A stretch of 64,000 bases of DNA from the NCBI RefSeq assembly GCF_019396345.1, contig NZ_JAHKRM010000001.1, positions 372,001 through 436,000 on the forward strand, in the 5' to 3' direction. Both the position numbers and the translations under genes were made by a program. This document shows, one piece after another, positions 8,064 to 15,173 of the stretch. Source of the stretch: Nonomuraea guangzhouensis. Lineage in GTDB: Bacteria; Actinomycetota; Actinomycetes; Streptosporangiales; Streptosporangiaceae. Every line of letters starts with the position of its first letter. Within the stretch, counting starts at the first letter, position 1. Below the pieces are notes generated by a model. It was not told the DNA's origin and ran no database searches. It was given only the letters and a program-made list of their open reading frames with translations.

Positions 8064-9230
8064 TCAACCCAGCTTTTTCAGCCTGACCGCCTGCTTGAGG
8101 AAGACGACGCCGTCGATCATGTCGAGCTGGGCCGGGTCCAGCGGGAAATACGCGAAATCGTGGGAGATGCGCGGGGCGGGCTTCGTGATGGTCTCGGCCA
8201 GGCGGCGGGCATCGATGAGAGCGTGGTCCCACGGGAGGGTGGACAGGATGCCCTCGATGGTGTCCGGGGACGGAATGTCGTCGCCGGCCGTGCCGATGGC
8301 CGAGGCCAGGAAGGCGTACCGGTCGCCCAGGTGCGTCCCGGCGATCGCCCCCGCGCTCCACCACTCCAACTGCTGGTCGCCGAACGACATGAGGGTCTTG
8401 TTCCGCTGCAGGTGGAGGTTGGATGAGAAGGCCAGGACCGGGCCGCGCTCGGCGATGGCACGCAGGTTGGCGGCCATCATCGCGTCCCGCAGGGCCGACA
8501 GCCGGGTCCACCGTGCCGGCGACGCGTCGGCCATCCAGTGGTGGTAGCGGAGCAGGCCGACGGCGGTGCGCCCGTAAAGGTGCGCCAGCTCCCTGTCCTC
8601 CGCACTCAGCCGCGGCGACTGTGTGTCGAGCAGGGCCACCAGGTCGTCGGCGATCACGCGCAGTCGCTGGGCTTCGGCGGACTGGCCGATCGACTGGGAC
8701 GGATCCATGGCCGTGGCCTCGTTCGACCACCGCTCGTCGGGGCCCAGCAGCGTGTCGAGGGTTTCCATCGTGCACGGGAGCGGGCCGTCGAGGAGAGAGT
8801 AGAGGGCGGTCAGTGCCTGGCGCGGGCTCGCCGCCCAGTACTCCACCGGACCGTCGAAGCCGAAGAACCGGAGCTTTTCATCATGCTGCTCGTTGTACTC
8901 CCGCATCCAGCGTACGAGCTCGCGGTTGGCCTCTGACGTGCCGAAGTTGTGGCTGAAGCCGCGTTCCATGATGTCATCGAGCGTGCCCGCGCCCGTCGCG
9001 AGGTAGTCGTCGACCACGAGGCCCATGAGGCAGTCGCTCTCGATGGCGAACGAGCGGTAGCCCTCGTGCTCGACCAGATGCCGGAAGAGCTCGTTGCGCA
9101 ACTCGCCCAACTCCCCCACGAAGTGCCTGGCCTCGCCCAGGCCGAGCAGCAGGGGCTTGGCGGGAAGCGACCGGAGGAATGCCGAGACGCCCGCACCATC
9201 GAACGGCCGGGCCGTGTCCTTGATGTCCAT
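8064..9230 (-). CDS. erythromycin-esterase-family protein
   Basis: Protein of about 388 residues. The stretch GLGEARHFVGELGELRNELFRHLVEHEGYRSFAIE is the conserved Glu/His/Arg-rich core of the Ere/succinoglycan-biosynthesis hydrolase superfamily. A second block, FGFDGP and later LALSSNLH-like (VLAFSSNLHLQRNK), matches the C-terminal half. Members open macrolide lactones or have unknown esterase-like roles; resistance is not proven. I chose ATG 9230 (GAAGG just upstream), but starts at 9254 or 9290 are possible. It converges with the RloB gene, with no clear terminator between. Confidence 0.75.
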   Translation of the reverse strand: MDIKDTARPFDGAGVSAFLRSLPAKPLLLGLGEARHFVGELGELRNELFRHLVEHEGYRSFAIESDCLMGLVVDDYLATGAGTLDDIMERGFSHNFGTSEANRELVRWMREYNEQHDEKLRFFGFDGPVEYWAASPRQALTALYSLLDGPLPCTMETLDTLLGPDERWSNEATAMDPSQSIGQSAEAQRLRVIADDLVALLDTQSPRLSAEDRELAHLYGRTAVGLLRYHHWMADASPARWTRLSALRDAMMAANLRAIAERGPVLAFSSNLHLQRNKTLMSFGDQQLEWWSAGAIAGTHLGDRYAFLASAIGTAGDDIPSPDTIEGILSTLPWDHALIDARRLAETITKPAPRISHDFAYFPLDPAQLDMIDGVVFLKQAVRLKKLG

Positions 9231-9290
9231 GCCTTCAACGGTATCGTTGAACATTCGGTATAAACTTTTCGTGGGAATCCCGGCTCTCAC

Positions 9291-9597
9291 CGCGATGGAC
9301 CTTCAATCGGCGATGTATTCATGAGGCCAGTGGACCTGGCGCGAGCACGTACGCCTCTGCAGCGGCCGGCCAACTGCGAGCGGCTGGTGCTTCAACCCAG
9401 AGAGAGGACTGTGAGACTTCGGCGAGATGCCGGCCCCGCCCGGCTGTCGCATACTCCCTCCCATTCATTAGGGGACTCGCCTGTCGGCCCAGCGGAGCAA
9501 CGCCTATGAGACCCCGACGCAGCCGCCCGCCCCTGCCGAGGATCACCGGCGCCACGTGCAGGCGCAGCTCGTACATTTGGGGCGGGCGTCGTGTTCG
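9291..9597. other. intergenic stretch with decayed sequence
   Basis: No complete gene. It holds the RibD/DHFR-like remnant at 9533-9576 and short meaningless frames. The boundary near 9240-9265 (TTGAACATTCGGTATAAAC) is AT-richer and probably contains the promoter of the Ere-like gene. Confidence 0.5.
9533..9576 (-). pseudogene. remnant of a RibD/DHFR-domain gene
   Basis: Reading on the minus strand gives YELRLHVAPVILGRGGRL, which matches DELRLHVAPVILGRGERL of the intact reductase at 12166-12765. The DNA is also nearly identical to 12272-12314. After this motif the frame degenerates. Only about 15-18 recognisable codons survive. Confidence 0.65.
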
Positions 9598-10008
9598 TCA
9601 GTCGAGGAGCAGTTCGACGGGCATGTTGCCGCGGGTGGCGTTGGAGTACGGGCACACCTGGTGCGTGGTGTCCAGGAGGGTTCGTGCCTGTTCCTCGGTG
9701 AGAGTGGCGGGCAGTTTCACGCGCAGGACGGTGTCCAGCGCGTAGCCGCCCTTGCCGTTGGGTGACAGGCCGACCTCCGCGGTGACCGAGGCGTCGGACA
9801 CGTCGAGGCTCTGCCGGCCCGCCACGAGTTTCATGGAGGTGGCGAAGCAGGCGGCGTACCCGGCGGCGAAGAGCTGTTCGGGATTGGTGCCGGCGCCGTC
9901 GCCGCCCAGCTCTTTCTGCAGGGCGAGCTGGACGTCCAGCCGGCCGTCCGAGGAGACCGCCCGGCCGTCGCGGCCTTCGGAAGTGGCGGTGGCGGTGTAG
10001 ATGCGCAT
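9598..10008 (-). CDS. ohr: organic hydroperoxide resistance protein Ohr
   Basis: OsmC/Ohr peroxidase of 136 residues, the usual Ohr size. The N-terminal YTATATSEGRDGRAVSSDG is typical. The two redox cysteines are visible in AAGYAACFATSM (peroxidatic) and HQVCPYSNATRGN (resolving). It reduces organic hydroperoxides with lipoylated or low-molecular thiols. ATG 10008 has AAAGGA upstream and is preferred over the upstream ATG at 10023. It lies 11 bases after the MFS gene on the same strand, so the two are probably co-transcribed. No OhrR gene is adjacent; the divergent TetR protein is the likely regulator. Confidence 0.92.
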   Translation of the reverse strand: MRIYTATATSEGRDGRAVSSDGRLDVQLALQKELGGDGAGTNPEQLFAAGYAACFATSMKLVAGRQSLDVSDASVTAEVGLSPNGKGGYALDTVLRVKLPATLTEEQARTLLDTTHQVCPYSNATRGNMPVELLLD

Positions 10009-10019
10009 GGGATTTCCTT

Positions 10020-11399
10020 TCATGGTTGTGGAGTTCTCGTTCCCAGGGCCGACAGCAGGGTGATGGCCAGGGACACAGCGACGACTGTCCAGAGTCCGGC
10101 CCGGTAGCCGCCCACCATCGCCCCGCCATTGGCGACGAGCATGGTGGCGGTGACGGCGGTGACCAAGCTGGTACCGAGTTGGGCGCTTGCGTTGAACAAG
10201 CCCGAGGCCAGGCCCTGCTCCTCCGGTCCAGCGCCTGCCACGGCGGCGATGTTGAGAGCCGAGTAGGCGGCGGGGAACCCGACCCCGCCCAGCACTTGCT
10301 GGATGAGCAGGACCGCCAGTGGTTCGACTCGGCCGATCAGCACGGCCCAGACCGCGTAGCCGGCGGCGAGCAGGAACAGCCCGGCGGTGGCGACCGGCCA
10401 GGCGCCGAACCTGGTCACCGCCGCCGCCCAGTACCTGGCGGTGGTGCCGGTGAGCAGGCCGCCGAGCAGGAAGGACAGCGCCGTCTGTAGCGGTGACCAG
10501 CCCAGCGTGCTCTCGTAATAGAGCGTCAGGACGAACTGGAAGGCCACGTAAGCGCCGAACATGAGCATGCCGACGTTCGCCCGCACCAGCCCTGCCCTGG
10601 CGAAGATTGACAGCGGTATGAGCGGCGCCGGATGCCCGCGTTCCACGACGAGGAGCAGGGCGAGCAGGAGGGCGGACACGCCGAGCGCTGCCAGGGTGAG
10701 CGGATGGCTCCAGCCGACGATGGAGGCCTGGCTGACTCCGTACACGAGAGTGATCGCGGTGCCCGCGACCAGCATCGCGCCGAGGACGTCCAGGCGCCCG
10801 GTCCGGGTTCTTCCCGTGCTGTCCTGCGGCACCACGGCGGCGGCCACGAGCGTGACGACGACGCCGACCGCCGCGGGCAGCAGGAAGACCAGCCGCCAGT
10901 GGAGTTGCGCCAGCGCGCCCCCGAACACCAGGCCCAGTGAGAAGCCGGAGGAGGAGATGGCCAGGAAGGTTCCCAGCGCGCGGTTGCGGGCCCGTTCCTC
11001 GCGGAAGGTGTCCAGCAACAGCGCCATGGCCACCGGCGCGGTGAAGCCGGCGCTGACGCCCTTGAGCAGGCGGGCGACCACGAGAAACAGGCCCTCGCTG
11101 GTCAGACCGCCGACGAGACTGGCGACGACGAACACCACCAGCCAGCCGAGCAACAGCCTCCTGCGGTCGAACAGATCGGCCAGCCGCCCGCCTAACAGCA
11201 GGAATCCACCGAAACCCAGCGCGTAGCCGCTCACCACCCACTGCAATGCCTCGGGCGACATGCCCAGGTCACGCTGGAGGAGCGGCAGGGCGGGCCCGAT
11301 GCTGGCGATGTCCATCGCGTCCAGGAACTGTACGGCGGACATCACCGCGAGCAGCAGACCGGCATTCCCTCTCCGGGTGCCGGCCGCGGTCTCGGTCAT
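10020..11399 (-). CDS. MFS drug/efflux transporter
   Basis: Major facilitator of 459 residues. The N-terminal half has the drug-exporter motifs LDAMDIASIGPALPLLQRDLG and QWVVSGYALGFGGFLLLGGRLADLFDRRR (motif A), as in DHA2/EmrB-type pumps. Long hydrophobic helices run through the whole sequence. Export of a toxic organic compound is likely but the substrate cannot be read. It shares an intergenic region containing twin TetR operators with the divergent regulator at 11517, and ohr follows. Confidence 0.85.
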   Translation of the reverse strand: MTETAAGTRRGNAGLLLAVMSAVQFLDAMDIASIGPALPLLQRDLGMSPEALQWVVSGYALGFGGFLLLGGRLADLFDRRRLLLGWLVVFVVASLVGGLTSEGLFLVVARLLKGVSAGFTAPVAMALLLDTFREERARNRALGTFLAISSSGFSLGLVFGGALAQLHWRLVFLLPAAVGVVVTLVAAAVVPQDSTGRTRTGRLDVLGAMLVAGTAITLVYGVSQASIVGWSHPLTLAALGVSALLLALLLVVERGHPAPLIPLSIFARAGLVRANVGMLMFGAYVAFQFVLTLYYESTLGWSPLQTALSFLLGGLLTGTTARYWAAAVTRFGAWPVATAGLFLLAAGYAVWAVLIGRVEPLAVLLIQQVLGGVGFPAAYSALNIAAVAGAGPEEQGLASGLFNASAQLGTSLVTAVTATMLVANGGAMVGGYRAGLWTVVAVSLAITLLSALGTRTPQP

Positions 11400-11422
11400 A
11401 CAAGAACACCCCCATTCATAAC

Positions 11423-11450
11423 GGACCGATCAGTCCGGACCGATCGGTCC
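11423..11450. promoter_or_regulatory. two abutting 14-bp TetR operators
   Basis: GGACCGATCGGTCC (11437-11450) is a perfect palindrome. GGACCGATCAGTCC (11423-11436) is the same sequence with one change and directly abuts it. They sit between the divergent MFS and TetR genes, where a self-regulating TetR protein would bind. Site 11423-11436 is 23 bases from the MFS start. Confidence 0.75.
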
Positions 11451-11516
11451 AATCTTGGGGGCAGGGCGCTAGGCTGTCAACGTAGATCCTTGAACTCCTC
11501 GCGAAAGGACCCGACG

Positions 11517-12110
11517 GTGACGCGCAGACCCGTTCCCGGCACTCGCCGGCGCATCCTCCAGACGGCCGCCCGCCTGTTCGGCGAGCAGGGCGCGCGGGCC
11601 GTGGGCATGCAGCAGGTCGTCGAGGAGACGGGGCTCGGCAAGAGCGCGCTCTACCGCGAGTTCACCAGCAAGGACGAGCTGGTGAGCGCCTGGGTGGGCG
11701 AGCTGCACGACCAGGCCTGGGCACAGATCGACAGCGCGATCGCCCGACACGAGGGCGACCCCGCCCGCCAGCTCCTGGCCATCGTGGAGCACGCGCAAGA
11801 GAGCACCCAGGGCTCCGACGCCCACGGCTGCACCTTCTACAACACCTCGGCGGAGTTCCGCGACCCCGGCCATCCTGGCCGCCGGGAGGCCGTCTCCCAC
11901 CTCGGCCGGCTACGCGAGCGGCTGCGCGCCCTCGCCGTCGCGGCACGCGCCACCGATCCCGACGCCCTGGCCGACATGCTGATGCTCATCATCTCCGGCC
12001 TCTACGCCAACGCGGCCACGCTCGGCCCCTCCGGCCCCGCCGCCCGATCCGTCGCCGCGGCACGCATCCTCATCGACCAGCACATCCCCGCGCACGTCCC
12101 CACCTCCTGA
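11517..12110 (+). CDS. TetR-family repressor
   Basis: Regulator of 197 residues. The N-terminal DNA-binding domain is plain (RRRILQTAARLFGEQGARAVGMQQVVEETGLGKSALYREFTSKDELV, residues about 9-55). The C-terminal ligand domain contains a Cys (HGCTFYNTSAEF), common in the TetR subgroup that controls efflux or NemR-like electrophile responses. GTG 11517 is chosen for its AAAGGA at seven bases. Divergent orientation and the twin operators suggest it represses both itself and the MFS-ohr unit. Confidence 0.87.
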   Translation: MTRRPVPGTRRRILQTAARLFGEQGARAVGMQQVVEETGLGKSALYREFTSKDELVSAWVGELHDQAWAQIDSAIARHEGDPARQLLAIVEHAQESTQGSDAHGCTFYNTSAEFRDPGHPGRREAVSHLGRLRERLRALAVAARATDPDALADMLMLIISGLYANAATLGPSGPAARSVAAARILIDQHIPAHVPTS

Positions 12111-12165
12111 GGGCAGGTTGGGCCTTGGCGCGGCCGGCGGGCTCGCCCTTACGACCTTCACCGCG

Positions 12166-12765
12166 CTACCGGATCACGCGGTACCTCAGGTGCGTGACCA
12201 GGCCGGTGCCCGACACGTCGCCGACGGGTTCGAGGTTGGTGTCCCCCACGCCGTCGAACAGCCGCTCGCCCCTGCCCAGGATCACCGGCGCGACGTGCAG
12301 GCGCAGCTCGTCGATCAGCCCCGCCGCCAGGTACTGGTTCACGGTCGACGCGCCGCCCATGATGGCGACGTCGCGGGCGCCGGCGGCCTCGCGGGCCTGG
12401 GCCAGGGCCGCCTCGATCCCCTCGGTGACGAAGATGAACGTCGTGCCGCCCTTCATCGGCAGCGGCTCGCGCGGGTGGTGGGTGAGGACGAAGACCGGCG
12501 CGTGGTACGGCGGCTCGTCGCCCCACCAGCCGCTCCAGTCCAGGTCCCAGGCGTCCCGGCCGGGGCTGAACATGTTGCGCCCCATGATGAAGGCCCCGGC
12601 CGCGAGGACGCCCTCGATGATCTCCGCGTGCGTCTCGCGCTCGTCGAACATCCAGCGGTGCAGGCGCTCCTCCGCGTCCTCGCCGAGCGGGTGCTCCAAG
12701 CTCTGGTTCGGGCCCGCCACGAAGCCGTCGACGGACATCGCGATGTCACAGGTGACCTTGCTCAT
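12166..12765 (-). CDS. RibD C-terminal/DHFR-like reductase
   Basis: Protein of 199 residues of the dihydrofolate-reductase-like family (RibD C-terminal domain). The N-terminus SKVTCDIAMSVDGFVAGPNQ, the FIMGRNMF segment, DVAIMGGASTVNQYLAAGLIDELRLHVAPVILGRGERLF and a C-terminal strand are all in the family order. It probably uses NADPH, but its substrate is unknown. ATG 12765 has GGGAGG seven bases upstream. It converges with the TetR gene. A small decayed copy of its ELRLHVAPVILG segment lies at 9533-9576. Confidence 0.85.
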   Translation of the reverse strand: MSKVTCDIAMSVDGFVAGPNQSLEHPLGEDAEERLHRWMFDERETHAEIIEGVLAAGAFIMGRNMFSPGRDAWDLDWSGWWGDEPPYHAPVFVLTHHPREPLPMKGGTTFIFVTEGIEAALAQAREAAGARDVAIMGGASTVNQYLAAGLIDELRLHVAPVILGRGERLFDGVGDTNLEPVGDVSGTGLVTHLRYRVIR

Positions 12766-12932
12766 CTCACTGCCTCCCACGTTCCGGGTGCTCGTCTCAC
12801 GGAAGAGTCGGAGCCGTCTTCTCCTTCTGTACATCGGCGAGGGTGAGACGCCGGTCACATTTGCCGGGATCTGGTCACACTCCGGGGTGCGGTGCCGCTC
12901 TCAGATAGTGACCCTGAAAGGAGGGGCGCACG

Positions 12933-13826
12933 ATGAGCGAGCAGGCGACGAGCGTCTTCACCGGTCATCGGGAGCTGCTGTTCTCGATCGTCTACAACAT
13001 GCTGGGCAGCGTCGCCGACACCGAGGACGTCCTGCAGGAGACCTGGCTGGCCTGGGCGCCCAGGAGCGCGGCGGGTGAGGAGATCGTCAACCCGCGCGCG
13101 TACCTGGTGCGGATCGCGGTCAACCGGGCGCTGGCCCGGCAGGAGAGCATCAGCCGCCGCCGGGAGGACTACGTCGGTCCCTGGCTGCCCGAGCCGATCG
13201 TCACCGAGCCGCCCGACACCGTGGATCCGGCGGTGCGGACCGAATCGCTGTCGATGGCGCTGCTGGTGGTGCTGGAGACGCTGACGCCGCTGGAGCGGGC
13301 GGTGTTCGTGCTGAACGAGGTCTTCGGGTACGCCCACACCGAGATCGCCGGCATCCTGGACCGCAGCCCGTCGGCGATCCGCCAGCTCGCTCATCGCGCC
13401 CGCGAGCACGTGCACGCCCGGCGCCCGCGTTACCCGGCCGACCCGCGGGTTCGGCAGGAGGTGACGGAGCGGTTCATCGCGGCCGTCGCCGGTGGGGACC
13501 TCGACGCGCTCATGCGGGTGCTGGCGCCGGACGTGGTCATGTGGGCCGATGGCGGGGGCAAGGCGCGGGCGGCCGGTCTGCGGCCGGTCCACGGGCGGGA
13601 CAAGATCGCCCGGGTCATCGTCGGCAACGCGATCCGGCGGCCCGTCTCCGATCTCAACATCCGTTTCCGGACCGTCAACGGCGATCCGTCGGCGCTGCTG
13701 CTGTCCGGTGACACGCCGTTCGCGGTCATCGTCCTCGATCTCGTCCCCGACGGCGATCAGGTGTGCGGCATCTACGCCGTGACCAACCCCGACAAACTCT
13801 CTCACCTGGAAAGAGGCACCGCATGA
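12933..13826 (+). CDS. ECF41-type RNA polymerase sigma factor with SnoaL-like tail
   Basis: Sigma-70 family protein of 297 residues. Region 2 (LLFSIVYNMLGSVADTEDVLQETWLAW) and region 4 (LERAVFVLNEVFGYAHTEIAGILDRSPSAIRQLAHRAR) are followed by a SnoaL-like C-terminal domain. The three marks of ECF41 are present: WLPEP, DGGGK and NPDKL. In ECF41 the tail replaces an anti-sigma factor. AAAGGAGG is an excellent ribosome-binding site. The gene overlaps the NmrA-like oxidoreductase by ATGA, fitting the known linkage of ECF41 to COE genes (carboxymuconolactone decarboxylase, oxidoreductase, epimerase). Confidence 0.9.
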   Translation: MSEQATSVFTGHRELLFSIVYNMLGSVADTEDVLQETWLAWAPRSAAGEEIVNPRAYLVRIAVNRALARQESISRRREDYVGPWLPEPIVTEPPDTVDPAVRTESLSMALLVVLETLTPLERAVFVLNEVFGYAHTEIAGILDRSPSAIRQLAHRAREHVHARRPRYPADPRVRQEVTERFIAAVAGGDLDALMRVLAPDVVMWADGGGKARAAGLRPVHGRDKIARVIVGNAIRRPVSDLNIRFRTVNGDPSALLLSGDTPFAVIVLDLVPDGDQVCGIYAVTNPDKLSHLERGTA

Positions 13827-14641
13827 TTCTGGTATCCGGAGCCACCGGCAACATCGGCCGGCCGCTCATCGCCGAGCTGGCCGCCAAGGGTGTGAAGGTA
13901 CGCGCGCTGACCCGTACCCCCGATACGGCCCGTTTTCCCGAAGGGGTCGAGGCGTGTGACAGCGGCCGGCCCGACTTCGACGGTGTGTCCGCCCTCGTGC
14001 TGAACAGCACGGGCGGCTCTGTCGCCCTGCTGGAGGCGGCCAGGGCGGCGGGGGTGCGGCGGGTCGTCACCGTCTCGGCCCTGGTCGTCGCCGAGGAGGC
14101 GGACCCGGAGGAGGGCGGCAACGCCGCGGTCCACCGGGCGCTGGAGGAGGCGGTGGAGGCCGCCGTCCCGGAATGGACGCATCTGCGCCCAGGCGCCTTC
14201 GCCGCGAACTCCTTGCGCTGGGTGCCCCAGCTCCGGGCCGGGGATGTGGTCCGCGGACCGTACGCCCAGGCCCGCACGTCGCCTATTCACGAGGCGGACA
14301 TCGCCGCCGTCGGCGTGCGGGCGCTGCTCGGGGACGAACTGCTGGGGCAGGCGCCCGCGCTGACCGGGCCGCAAGGGCTGACCTTCGCCGAGCAGGTGGA
14401 GATCATCGGCTCGGTGGTGGGACGACCGCTGCGGTACCAGGAGATCAGCCCGGACATGGCCGCGCAGGCGATGATGGCGCACGGGGTACGCAAGGAGCAG
14501 GTCGACTCCTTGCTGAGCTATTTCGCGGACAGCATCGGTAAGCCCGTACCGATCACCGGCGAGGTGGAGCGGATCCTCGGCCGCCCCCCGCGCACCTTTG
14601 CCGAGTGGGTCGCCGACCACGCCGACGCCTTCCGGCAGTGA
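13823..14641 (+). CDS. NmrA-like NAD(P)-binding oxidoreductase
   Basis: Atypical short-chain dehydrogenase of 272 residues. The N-terminal ILVSGATGNIGRPLIAEL is a GxxGxxG Rossmann motif and VRALTRTP is the following strand-Arg that selects NADPH. A central VVTVSALVVAEEADPEEGGNAAVHRALEEAVE resembles NmrA/QOR2 proteins, and a usual YxxxK catalytic pair is not evident. It is translationally coupled to the ECF41 factor and is probably its main target. Substrate unknown. Confidence 0.85.
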   Translation: MILVSGATGNIGRPLIAELAAKGVKVRALTRTPDTARFPEGVEACDSGRPDFDGVSALVLNSTGGSVALLEAARAAGVRRVVTVSALVVAEEADPEEGGNAAVHRALEEAVEAAVPEWTHLRPGAFAANSLRWVPQLRAGDVVRGPYAQARTSPIHEADIAAVGVRALLGDELLGQAPALTGPQGLTFAEQVEIIGSVVGRPLRYQEISPDMAAQAMMAHGVRKEQVDSLLSYFADSIGKPVPITGEVERILGRPPRTFAEWVADHADAFRQ

Positions 14642-14647
14642 CCCGGG

Positions 14648-14745
14648 CTACCTGCCTGTCTTCGTGGACCAGAGCGGGCGGCTGCCGTCGTAGATGACGA
14701 CATTGCCGTCGTCCTGCATCTCGAGTCGCGCCCCGGGGTTCACGG
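14648..14745 (-). pseudogene. remnant of a bulb-type lectin (B-lectin) domain
   Basis: The minus-strand frame ends with LEMQDDGNVVIYDGSRPLWST, a good match to the QxDxNxVxY mannose-binding repeat of bulb-type lectins. Only one such repeat and a stop are left. Upstream in this frame the sequence becomes Arg/Thr-rich and meaningless. It is best read as the 3' end of a lost secreted lectin-domain gene. Confidence 0.6.
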
Positions 14746-14774
14746 CACACCCGCCGACTCCCTGGAGAACGCCG

Positions 14775-14945
14775 ATGCATATCGTGACCGTCGTCATGTC
14801 GATACGGCTTGGTCTGCTGCTCGTGCTGATGGCCGGCGCGATCGTCAGCAGGGTGCGGGTCGCCGACTCAGCTGCGGCGATCTCCGTCGACGTCCTGGTC
14901 CTCGCTCTGGTGATCGCCCTTGTGACCGTACGCCCGCTGGCCTGA
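14775..14945 (+). CDS. possible small membrane protein, 56 residues
   Basis: From ATG 14775 (GGAG eight bases upstream) the frame encodes two hydrophobic stretches (SIRLGLLLVLMAGAIV and ISVDVLVLALVIALVTV) separated by a short polar loop, as in a two-helix membrane protein. I recognise no family. It lies downstream of the NmrA-like gene on the same strand. It could also be chance hydrophobic reading of a decayed region. Confidence 0.35.
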   Translation: MHIVTVVMSIRLGLLLVLMAGAIVSRVRVADSAAAISVDVLVLALVIALVTVRPLA

Positions 14946-15123
14946 TCTCGACGGCACGACATCCTGTGGGTCCATGACGAGATTCCTGTTCGCCTGGGTG
15001 ACCCAGGTGGCGATCGGGTGGGCTTCCGCTGCCCTTCGCTGACGCCCTTAAGGACGTCTGACCTGAGCGTTGCTCGGACCGGCCGGGCGGTGCACGTTGC
15101 GGGCCTGCGCGAGGTCCGGAGGG

Positions 15124-15166
15124 GCCGCGCCGTCCGCGGGTCCGGCCGGTTCGCGGACGGCGCGGC
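15124..15166 (-). terminator. strong GC hairpin after secDF
   Basis: Perfect 15-base arms at 15124-15138 and 15152-15166 with a 13-base loop. It begins eight bases after the stop codon of the secDF fusion. No T tract follows, which is usual in actinobacterial terminators. Confidence 0.75.
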
Positions 15167-15173
15167 TGTTGGA

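Noticed and set aside
12853..12879. ECF41 promoter from two GGTCACA copies
   Set aside because: The expected -35 TGTCACA and -10 CGTC are not found at proper spacing, so I do not call a promoter.
14946..15123. possible gene between the NmrA-like region and the secDF terminator
   Set aside because: Frames are short and lack ribosome-binding sites and recognisable motifs.
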